Part shown: one piece after another, positions 12,593-22,650 of the stretch
Layout: each line of letters begins with the position of its first letter
Position numbering within the stretch: position 1 is the stretch's first letter
Assembly (NCBI GenBank): GCA_907165135.1
Contig: OU015567.1
Coordinates: 11,723,001-11,787,000, forward strand
Length of the DNA stretch: 64,000 nt
DNA from: Oikopleura dioica
Lineage: Eukaryota; Chordata; Appendicularia; Copelata; Oikopleuridae
Direction: 5' to 3'
Made by a program: the position numbers and the translations under genes
The notes under the pieces: model-generated
Database searches by the model: none
What the model saw: the letters and a program-made list of their open reading frames with translations, nothing else
What the model was told of the DNA's origin: nothing

Positions 12593-12876
12593 ATTCTGCA
12601 ATCCGGGGGCCTGCAATTGATGTTCCTTCGATGCGGCCTCGCCGGCAACTGACGATTATCGGCGAAAATTGCATCCGACAAAACATGTTCTAGAAAAACC
12701 TTGCAAAATTTAAAAAATTGAAAGGTGAGATTACAATTTGTAATCAATTCTCGCAGTTACGACTTGGCACACCCACGACCTGAGACTGTTTACATATCTC
12801 TTGCGAGCCCTTCTCATAATATCTTTTGTTGACGGATCTTATTATTTTCATTCTGTCAGAAGAGAGAAGTTTCAAC
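12593..12876. promoter_or_regulatory. Divergent intergenic region RGS22/ALDH8A1
   Basis: A 284-bp gap separates the two predicted start codons on opposite strands, so both promoters or trans-splice outrons must lie here. No convincing core-promoter motif was identified. Confidence 0.4.
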
Positions 12877-14718
12877 ATGGAGCCGATAATAATTCAAAAT
12901 TTTATAAATGGCGAGTTTTTCCCTTCCGACGAGTTCATCGATTCTGTTGATCCCGCGACCCTTGAAATCGTTTCCAAAGGTGAAATTAATATTTTATTTC
13001 TTCATAAAACTAGTTTCAAAAGTGCCAAGATCAAGGGCAGATGATGTTGACAAGGCCGTAAAAAGCGCACAAGCAGCCTTCGAGAGTTGGTCTGTTTTGC
13101 CGCCCGCTAAAAGAGCGCAGGAACGGATTAACGCTCTTTTATTGACCTTCCTGGCAAGTTCGTGTGCATAAATCTGCCCGCGGTTGAACTTGTTCGGGAA
13201 ACTCTCTGTTACCCGGTCCAAAGTACATTTTCAAAATTGCTGATCTCATCGACGCGAATCTCGAGCGACTTGCTCTCCTTGAGTCACGAGATCAAGGGAA
13301 AACTGTTGGTGCTGCGAGGATGATTGACATTCCTCGAGCAGCGGAGAACTTTCGATTCTTTGCCAAAGTCATCTCCAATCCTGAACCTGAAAGGACAACT
13401 CTATCCGAAAATGCTCGTGGGACTCCATTCACTGCGATTTCATCAACTAATCGAGTTCCAGTAGGAGTTGCTGGACTCATCTCTCCTTGGGTAAAACCAT
13501 CTCTTTCCAATTTTTACTTGACGATTATTAAAGAATTTGCCCTTGTATTTGCTCTCATGGAAAATTGGCCCAGCGCTCGCGTTTGGAAATACCTGCGTTT
13601 GTAAGCCGTCGGAAATGACATCAACGACGGCTTATGAGCTTTGCAAGCTTATGGTTGAAGCCGGCCTCCCAGCTGGAGTCTGTAACATGGTATTTGGATA
13701 TGGACATGAAGCCGGTGAGGCTCTTGTTTTGCATCCTGATGTACCTCTTGTTTCTTTTACTGGATCAACTGCAATTGGTGCTAGAATCATGGAAAAGACA
13801 GCTCCGATGGTGAAGAAAGTATCACTTGAACTTGGCGGCAAAAACCCTGCTCTCGTCTTCGAGGTAAGTGATTTAAGGTAGTATGTTGTTGAAACTTATT
13901 ATTGTAAGGATGCGGATATTTCCGCAGCAGCAGCTGGCTGTGCCATGAGCAGCTTTACCAACCAAGGCGAAGTCTGTCTTTGCACAGAGCGAATTTATGT
14001 ACACGAGTCCGTCTTCGACGAATTCATGGATAAATTCATCGCTGAAGCTAAAAAATTTACTGTCGGGCATCCCAGAAGTCCAACGACTCGCTGTGGAGCA
14101 CTCTGTGGGAAACCTCATTTTGATAAAGGTTCACAAAGTTGCATTATTGTTTGGGTTTTCTCATTCCTTTTTTTAGTTATGGGATTCTTTGACTATGCTC
14201 ATGAAAAGGGATACGTCGTTTATGGCCACGGAAAGGATCAGCTCGAATTGCCACAGAATGTTTCCAACGGTCTCTTTGTTCATCCGACTATTTGTGCAAA
14301 TGTTCCAGAGGATGATAGAGTAAGTAACTGCTAAAGAGAAAGTTTCATATAGATTACAGATGATGACTGATGAAATCTTTGGCCCGGTCACTGTTGTTAA
14401 TAAATTCTCGACAGAAGCTGAAGCTATTCAAAAAGCAAACGCCACTAAATACGGTCTTTGTGCGACTGTTTGGAGTCAAAATCTATCGCGTGTTCAGCGA
14501 GTTCCGAGGAAAATTAAAGCCGGAACAGTTTGGGTTAACTGCTGGCTCATTCGAGATCTTCACATGCCATTTGGTGAGGTCTCATCATAAATACATTTTT
14601 CAACTCATTTTTAGGTGGCATGAAAGCATCAGGAGTCGGACGAGAATCTGCTATTGAATCGATGGAGTTCTTCACTGAGCAGCAAACAATCTGTTCTCTT
14701 TATGACCCCAGATCATAG
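12877..14718 (+). CDS. ALDH8A1: 2-aminomuconic semialdehyde dehydrogenase (ALDH8 family)
   Basis: NAD-dependent aldehyde dehydrogenase; family member ALDH8A1 oxidises 2-aminomuconate semialdehyde in tryptophan/kynurenine catabolism in the cytosol. It begins MEPIIIQNFINGEFFPS and contains DIPRAAENFRFFA, VPVGVAGLISPW, the SLELGGKNPA active-site Glu motif, the NQGEVCLC catalytic Cys and EIFGPVTVV, and ends GMKASGVGRESA. Length and order match the vertebrate protein nearly end to end. Introns are 40-50 nt GT-AG except 13121-13223, which must be GA-AG to join PPAKRAQ to YIFKIADLID in frame. RENBP follows 235 bp downstream on the same strand. Confidence 0.93.
13121..13223 (+). other. Non-canonical GA-AG intron in ALDH8A1
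   Basis: The exon ends GCGCAG and the next exon resumes TACATTTTC. Only removal of this 103-nt segment (starts GA, ends AG) joins the conserved ALDH residues in phase; the GT donors inside it break the frame. Confidence 0.72.
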
Positions 14719-14953
14719 AATATTTAATAAAATCATATTTTCTGCCTTGAACTTTTTTACCAATCAACAGAACATTTGCAAATCTATGTCACAGAAATTT
14801 GTTCACCATTGACGAAGTCAAAGTCTAAATTTGACCCCACTCCAGGCAAGAATTTCGTTGAGATCACGCCTTGGCACCAATCTGTCAGAATCGTAGCATT
14901 TACTACTAACAGTCTTCATAATTACTATCTCTATTTTATTCCAAGAGACAAGA

Positions 14954-16449
14954 ATGAAGAAGATCGAAAGCTTGGGCAAGCTCAAAAAGAAATGGGAAGA
15001 TAATCTTGATGAAGTGATTCAATTCTGGTCGAAGAATTCCATTGACGAAGAGTATGGTGGCTATTTTACCTGTATCGACGCGAAAGGCACTGTACTTGAC
15101 AAAACAAAGTACCACTGGCTTCAGGGACAGGCTCTTAAAAGATCAGAATAGTTCTGACTTTCTCTATTCCAGAAAAAGAGCCAACCAAACAGGGTCGTCA
15201 AGTGTGGACTTTCTCAAGACTTTATATCGATTCAGGCAACATGGACTTCTTTGCCGTCGCTTATACTGGCTACAAATTCATGCACAAAGCAAAGGCCGCC
15301 GACGGAACTTTGTTTTTTTCAACGACTCAATCTGGAGAGCATTTGCATTTTCAGCGCAAGCCTTACGCTGCGGTTTTCTATTCAATGGGTCTCTTAGAGT
15401 TCTCCAAGGCAGTTTTGAAGCTGCCAAAGGATCATGAAATGAAGTCCAAACTTGATGCGAAGAAGATAAAGGCGGAAGCTGAAGTTTACTATGATAAACT
15501 TCGAGCTTGGATGGCGGATCCGACCCTCATCGGAGGCCAGGTATGTACCGATGGTGTTCTCAAACTTTATTAATTATATCGTTATTATTAATATCCCTAA
15601 AAAGGCAGCGGATCGAAATACAAGCAAATTGGGCGATGTTATGTGCATTTGTGGACTTGCTGTTGATTTCTATGAGGACGAAACTGATGAGACCAAAAAG
15701 TCCAAATACATGGACATCATGAAGGATGCAGCGAAAACGGCAAAGCTTCATTACTCGACAGAGCATAAAGTTTTCATGGAAAACGCACTCCTTGAAAAAG
15801 GACTGGATTTTTCCACTCCAGCTGGGCGATTGTGTAATCCAGGTGTTGATAAATCCCAAGTGTAATTTTAAAATAAATTTAAGGCCATTCAATTGAGGTG
15901 TCCTGGTTCTTGCTTCATCTGAACAAGTATATTCACGATGAAAGACTTCAAGTAATCGCCCTTGAAGGCCTCTTAGGGACTCTAGACTTAGGCTACGACA
16001 AGAAACATGGAGGCATAACCTACATGCTTGATATTCTCAACATGCCATTGATGGATGCAACTGTAACAGCTGAGAATAAACTCTGGTGGCCGATGTCTGA
16101 AGCTCTTTACGCAACAATTCTAGCTTTTGAGCACACAAATGATACAGTTAGAAAACAAACCAAATATCAGCATCATTTTAAACATTTTAGGTGTTTTACG
16201 ATTGGTGCTTGAAATTGTGGGAATGCATCGAAGACAAGTTCATCGATAAAGTCAACGGAGGTGATTGGTTTGGCTATCTTCGAAAAGATTGCACCGTCTT
16301 TAACCAGCTAAAGGTATTAATTCTTTGAAAAAAAATGGGTTCAATTTAATGATAATAAGGGTGGCAACTACAAGGGATGCTTTCATGTTCCACGAGCGCT
16401 GATTTACTCAATTTCCTCTGCTGATCGAATTATCAAAGCTTCGCAATAA
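14954..16449 (+). CDS. RENBP: N-acylglucosamine 2-epimerase (renin-binding protein)
   Basis: Interconverts N-acetylglucosamine and N-acetylmannosamine, in sialic-acid and amino-sugar salvage. Family blocks are in order: IEYGG-type EEYGGYFTC near residue 35, HWLQG and RQVWTFSRLY, LCNPGHSIEVSWFLLH, KLWWPMSEAL, GGDWFGYLRKD, and the terminal GGNYKGCFHVPRAL. The stop is at 16449, close to the usual length of about 400 residues. Introns are short. The first one (15131-15172) has no usable GT donor and reads as GC-AG or another non-GT class, leaving about 11 extra residues between WLQG and RQVW. It may be co-transcribed with ALDH8A1. Confidence 0.92.
15131..15172 (+). other. Non-GT intron in RENBP (GC-AG model)
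   Basis: The segment contains in-frame stops and no GT donor that keeps frame. A 42-nt GC-AG intron fits the usual intron length; a slightly longer GG-AG alternative would restore the tighter family sequence WLQGRQVW. Confidence 0.55.
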
Positions 16450-16780
16450 ATTACTGCTCAGAAAGATGTTTTTTTGGCAGATCATAATTATGGTGCCTCT
16501 TTTGCAAAAGGACTGTCGCTCTTTGTTGTCTTCTTTTCCAAAAACAAAAACTCTTCTATTTTGTGACAAGCATGGGTGTTATTGTTTCCCGAAAAGATCT
16601 CGCGCCGAAAAGAGCAATTCCGGCAGTTCATCAGATAACTCCCCTCTGCTTGCAGATTTATGGAGAGATTTCTCCCGTTAGTCTGCGTTTTGAAGGGCCT
16701 GGAAGAGAGACAGAGAGAGGCGGAGAGAAGCGAGAGATAAATTATCGGAGTAATTATTGACGATTTCAACTGACTTGATC

Positions 16781-19700
16781 ATGAGTGATAAAGTAAGGTA
16801 GCAAAACAATGAACACGAAGGCACATTTCTAGGAAAACGGGCGATACGAATACAGCGGAACAGAAATCGGCTCATATTTCCCTGTGATGCCACATGCCTT
16901 CGCGGCTAATCCCCACGTGAATCCACACATTCACCCTGCTCCACCTCCTCCACACCGCGAGTTCCCAAATCACAGCGCTTTCGCCACTTTCGCACACCCA
17001 GGTAATCATTCGTTCGAGTAAAAAATTGTTTATTCGCATAAAATGGCATACAAAATTAATACGGCTTGAAAAGGGTTTGCATGTTGCCTTGAATTCCTCG
17101 AGCAGAAGCAGTTGGCGTCAGAAAATCGTACATTCCAATCGGTTTTCTAAAAGCAAAAATGAAATTAAACTTGCTCAGAATTTTCAAAAACACTACCCAT
17201 CGTCTCGATAAACCGGTTTTGCTTCTGGCTCCTCAAAAAGCTCGAGTATCATTCCAACAGTTTCTTCTAAAATGGCGAAGATCTTGAACAGAAGGCGGAA
17301 GATTTCTTTTGGAATCATAAAGCCGAGTTTCAAAATCTAAAATTTTCTTTGCGAGATTTATTGCAAATCAAGAAGTCTTACGCGAAAAAGGGTTGCAATT
17401 GTTGAAGTGATGATTCTGAAGATCTTAGTAATGAAATCATAGACGACCATTTCGAGGTTAAAAAATAGACAAAACTGCGTTTTCCCAAAGAGAAAAGGTC
17501 AATCAGCGCTTAAATTCTAGAAAAAATATCTTGGTTTTTCGTTCTAGTTTTGAGAAATTGTCTTTCAATTTGGAAAATTTGCCATTTTGCAGTGACGAAT
17601 AAATTTTTTTGCTTTTTCATGATGTTTTTCTTCCCGATTTTGCAGTGAGAATAAAAGTGATTAGGGATTACTCTCCTTTTCTCACGATAAGAAAGTCCGC
17701 AGCAACGCTCCCGGATTCGTCAATTTCGTTCACTTTCATTTCTCGTCTTTTCAAGTTTTTCCGCCAACTTGGATATTTTCAACGATTTTCGACTTGTTCC
17801 CTGGATCCTAATTTCGCTAGAACAGAAACCGCGCGCGGGGTGTTTTTTATTCCGCCATTCAAAGAGAGACTTTCGCCATTTTTGACAACGATATTCGTCC
17901 TTGAGAGATTTCCGATTTTCTTTTCTGATGGAAGACCTTACTCAAGAAGAGAAAAAGGTTCAGGAGGTCGAAGAGATCGCTCCTGAAGAGACCTTCGACG
18001 CCGAAAATACGGAAAACGCGCCCGAAGACCAAGATGACCAGGCTAGGGCAGATAAACACTCAATTTTTCATGACATTTTTAAACTCTTTTCTTATCCTCT
18101 TGAAAGAACGAAAGCGTAAAATCTGATGAGGCTACACCTGAGCCGTCAGAATCGAAATCCCCTTCCTTTCAACGGGCCATTCCAGCGATTGACTACGCTC
18201 ATAAACCCAAGCATTTGCGCGAGGAACGGGAATAGCAACTCTAGAAACATTTTTATACACTCACACCTAAGATGTGACATCTTGTAATTCCATCGCAGAG
18301 ATCTTTTCGCGGTGACGATGGAGATCGTCTCCATGGATCCTTCGCAACCCCGGGAGGGTTTGCTGAGTTTGCCGCTTCGTACTACCAGCATCAACGGCAT
18401 CATCCTCATTTTATGCATGCAGGTGCACCCATGTTTTACGCGCACGGTCCCGGCGGGGAGCATATGCAGGGCTTTCACTACGGTAATTTGAATGTTAATT
18501 GAAGTTATGTTCGTTCATATGAGCTTTCAGAACCGATGCCCCGAATGGCGCAAGCGCCTATGATGCTAATGCCTCTTGGGAACGGCCAATGGGCGCCTGT
18601 GTTGATGACCTCTGGTCACCTGCCTCACTGGAGCTATCCGTCTCAGTACTACCCTGCGTATCATCCTCACCAGCCTCCAGTAGCGCTTCACCCAGTCGTC
18701 AGCTCCAACGGGAACAACAACTCCACCGGCTCGGTTCCCAACAACTCGACTGACGTAAGTATCTACATCGAGGGCGAGATGGTGACCCTACCTAAGCGCG
18801 ACCAAGCAGGATCCTCGATGCATGACAACTCATCTGACCCGCAGCTCAACCTCAGCGAAGAGAATTTCCCCTCCCTCCCAAAGTCAAACAAGGTGCAAGA
18901 GTTCAATCCAAACGGAACTGTTAAGTAAGTTTCGTATTTTCGAAAGTAACAGTGTTCTTACAGAATCGTAGTCCGCTGCCTATCCCCTGTAAAACGAGCA
19001 CACGCATAGAAGAAAAGAGTTCCATTGGTAAGAATATTTTCTTTTGATTATTCTTACTTTGTATAAATTAGTAATGAAGAATAAAGATGCGGCGATCCGA
19101 GTCAATACAGATAAGCACACTGGATTAGTAACAGTTGAAAATCCCCCCGAATGGGTTAACGAAGAACCCTCCAAACTCGGTAAGTTCATCAGATAAACTC
19201 GAGATGTTCATCCTCGATTTCAGAAAATAACGAGAATAGCAACGAGTACACGACCGAGGATGAACTCGAAATTCGCGATGTCTCCCAGCGACTCTCCTCA
19301 ATCAGATTTCGCGAACACCAGGAACTTCCCCTACGCGAAGTTCACGAGCTGCCACAACTTCGGTAAAGCCTTAGACGAGCGCTGTTTTCTTTATAAATTT
19401 ATTTCAGACCTGCATATCCCGGCCATAAGCCCACAGCTGCGCAATCCCGCCGCTTGCAGGAACTAAAGGCTCAGTAAGTTCCATTTCCATGCGATCTAAG
19501 TTGATGTGCATTTTATAGACCGCGGTCAGTTGATTATTCGGAGCAATCTTCTCTTCAAGATAACCTGGCAGTACCTGTCAATACTCCTTGCACGCCATGT
19601 GATTCTGAATATTCAAAAGGTGCGTTCCTTTATTTTAACTTCTATTTATAAAAGTATGCATAGTAAATATGCCGAATCTCGATAAGTCAGTTGCTCCAGA

Positions 19701-20437
19701 CGATCTCGTCAAGGCCACTGAACGGGTCCGACGTGACCGGGAGGATCTTGATGTTACTGCAACTATTCGCCACCACAGGTAATAAAGAAGTTTCATGTCC
19801 TATCTTTAACGTTCACCTAGGCGATTCTTCAGAGGCTCAGAGCGCGAACTAGAGTGCTATAAAGAAGGACAGCAAAGCGAAGAACGCGAAGTTCAGCAAG
19901 TCCAGATTGAAGAGCAGACCGAAGCACCCCAAGAAGAGCCCTCTGGATTTCGGGTGTGCGTCTGCCAGTATCCACCAGGATCTGAGAGCAACGGGCAAGA
20001 AATGGGACGCTTCATTCACAAGGTTGGTGGTCACCTATTTTTAATGGGCAAGACCTTTACGGCAGGTTGTGAAAGCAGTTTCAAATTTGATTTCAGCCTG
20101 ACTACGATCAATCTGGCCATTCAAAAGACTGGGGCGATCGCCAAGGCGTCCCACCAGTCGCTGCTGGAGGATACGTTGGCCGTCCTTATCGAGGAAGAGG
20201 TCGCGGACGTGGATATCGTGGCAGAGGACGCGGTCATCGTGGAGGACGTGGCGGCTTCCGGGGCAATTTCCGAGGACGGTAAGTCAATTCAAATTGGAAG
20301 TGTGGATCCAAGTCTCACTTAGTTTCTTCAGAGGCGACTCGAACGGCTTCCGACCTCGATTCCGGGAGAGCTCCTTTCCTTCTGAGGAGCTCGGCCCTCC
20401 ACTCCCTCGCCGCCGAAGAAACCCACGATTCGATTAG
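16781..20437 (+). CDS. Low-complexity protein with C-terminal RGG repeats
   Basis: I do not recognise the family. Two 5' ends are possible: ATG 16781 (MSDK, 40-nt intron, exon 16833-17001 rich in His/Pro) or ATG 17928 (acidic MEDLTQEEKK). The downstream core (from 18531) has Met/Pro/His/Gln-rich sequence (AQAPMMLMPLGNGQ), LNLSEENFPSLPK, a conserved-looking NPPEWVNEEPSKL, an acidic DELEIRDVSQRLSSIRF stretch and a C-terminal run of RGRGRG / RGGRGG (about 20180-20280), ending RRRRNPRFD. RGG boxes and prion-like composition suggest an RNA-binding or RNP-granule protein; that is inference. Two introns lack GT donors: 18042-18106 and 18230-18298. A minus-strand gene lies in the intron after the first promoter's exons. 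Confidence 0.7.
17056..17450 (-). CDS. Small nested gene, about 99-residue hydrophobic/amphipathic protein
   Basis: Three exons on the minus strand join in frame through two typical introns: 17337-17383 (47 nt, GTAAGA...TTTTAG) and 17147-17196 (50 nt, GTAGTG...TTTTAG). The product starts MVVYDFITKIFRIITSTI, continues with repeated hydrophobic/basic helices (GFMIPKEIFRLLFKIFAIL, then MILELFEEPE) and ends NMQTLFKPY. There is no signal-peptide cleavage site and no family I can name; it could be a membrane-associated or mitochondrial microprotein. It lies wholly inside the first long intron of the RGG gene, antisense to it. Each exon is too short to stand out alone; the evidence is the combination of phase, splice signals and uninterrupted codons. 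Confidence 0.6.
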
Positions 20438-22650
20438 ACCCACCAAGTTGTCTGGTTCACATGCAAGTTCAACATTCAGTTAAGTCACCATTTTCTTCCC
20501 TTTAATTCCTGTACCCACTCATCGAACTGCCACCTTTCAACATGCCGCAATTATTTAATACTGACGAATTAACTCAATAAAAATTGATATTCTACTCAAA
20601 CCCATCTGATGTCAAAAAGAGAATGAACCTTGATTCAAAATGCAAATACAGCTTTATAAATGTTTTATGCATAAAAAGCGTCAACGCCGAAAATCGTTGT
20701 ACTTTGATAACAATTTTTGATATTTATTGAAAGTCAGTTATCGCTCGTTTGCTCAGTGGAAACTATTGCGGTCCGTGTTGGGCGCCGTCCAGTTTTACCT
20801 TGCCTAAGATTTCCGGGCAGCAAATTTTAATACGGTTTTTTATTAAAGAGAATTGCTGAGATTCAACTTGCTATAATTTCTGTCTAGCAGCTTTACAACC
20901 GGAATATACGATCGTTATAATCAAATGACTTTTAGTTAACGATCATTGCTTCTCTAAAACCGCGTACTTATCGTTTCTATTAGAGAACCACGGCACATAG
21001 TTCAAATCTCTTACAAGCATACAAACAGTTATTATTTGTTATTTTTCAAAAGCTATGCCGCTGCTTGTCTATCCATCAAGTTTCCATAAAAATGCCGAGA
21101 AGTGATGTTTACACAATCGAATGCAATCGAAGTTTGAGTTTCCACTTTGGCTGAAGGTCACCGAGAAAATATCTAATGGCGAGGAAAATGAGGAGGGGAT
21201 TTTGAGACACCACAATTTGAAGAGCGATAAATTCTAAAATACCAAGAGTAGCCACTCTCAATCAGCGGGGAGCAACCCTAGTTCGCGAGAGAAAGAGAGA
21301 AAGGGATCAAAGTTTCCGGGAATAACAGCTGCTGATCGGTTTGAATTCAATTATTCTGTTGGAAATTATTGATTATTGAATGATAGTTATTTACTTCAAT
21401 TCTTAAAGTTTATTATTTCCTTGGCAGTAATTAAGAGTCTGCAATATCAAAATGATGATCAATCAATGCTCAATTGGAGATTTCAATTAAAACCGCCATT
21501 TTCTTTAACCGCGGTGGAATTGTTAAGCCGGGCATTGTCTCCTAGACGTCGTATTGATTGAAGGGCTTTGAGGCACAATAGACCCTGAAAAAATTCCGAG
21601 GTCCGTGAAAGTCGCTTTTGAAAACAACGACCAAATAATTTTAAAGTTTTTTGCGCTCGCTTGAGAAGATGGCATTTCAACAGGGCTTTTAAAAGTAAAC
21701 CGGAATAACCTCAGAAAGGTTAGACAAGTGTCTGCGTCCCTCAAGACTACTGATAGCTGAGAATGCACTCGTTAGAATTAAAGTGATTAATTGGATTATT
21801 TTCACTGTGCTGAATTGCCCCTGTCCGTAAGTAGTCGAATCCCTCAGAGACTAAGAGATTATTAGTACAAAGCAATTTCAAAAGTAAGACGACGTTCTGT
21901 CAGAATTAGCCAATTTCGTCTAGTTTCTACAGCGGCGAAGATAATTAGCGGCCGATCTTTAAACTTAATGCCTCACAAATTGAGCATTTTCGAAAACTCA
22001 CATTACTCCAAATCTTGAATCTCCCCTAGGGCGGTGGTGCACCCAATCCTCGACCGATCGAGTTCCGATAAAATTTTATAATTCCCCTTTTTGTGACCTC
22101 TTTGATTCGCCGCCATAGTGGAAACCGAACAATTTTTAAATCATTTTACGACGCTACAAGAGAGCTCTGCTGAAAGAAGCGTTAAAAAGACGAGCGTTTT
22201 TACGTATCGCTCAATAACAAATGGACAAAGCAAACGGAAGATTAAACCAACAGTAGACAGATTCCTCGAGAGAAAAAAAAGAGAAGGAGAGAACCCAGTT
22301 TAATTATTCCTTTGAAACTAAATAGTATTCCAACTTGGCAATCATTTGAAAATGATGGCTCCTCCGCTAATTTAATTATTTTTTCAATTCAGCAAATGGC
22401 AGTGGCTCTAGGTTCAGCCTGTAACTTCTCCTCATTTCAGTATTTTTCTTCTACTCTCACGGGGGCGCTCCTCGGCTCCCCTTTTTCTTTTTGGGATTCA
22501 CGCTCTGTTGAGGCTGCCCATATTTAGCCAGGAGCAAGAAGCAAGAGCGAAATTGACGGACCTTTTCTTCAGAGATTGTTGCTCTTGAAATCGCGTTCGA
22601 GCTTGACGAAGTTTTTTTAAAGAAGAAATAAGAGAAATCCCAGAAGAAAA
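20438..22650. other. 2.2-kb stretch without a recognisable gene
   Basis: AT-rich sequence between the RGG gene and the SLC8A start. Open frames are short and not protein-like. Purine-rich tracts occur near 21290. It probably holds the 3' region of the RGG gene and the SLC8A promoter; no specific site is claimed. Confidence 0.5.

Noticed and set aside
22118-22303. 61-codon plus-strand frame upstream of SLC8A
   Set aside because: Short, Lys/Ser-rich, no splice partner and no domain; expected by chance in AT-rich intergenic DNA.
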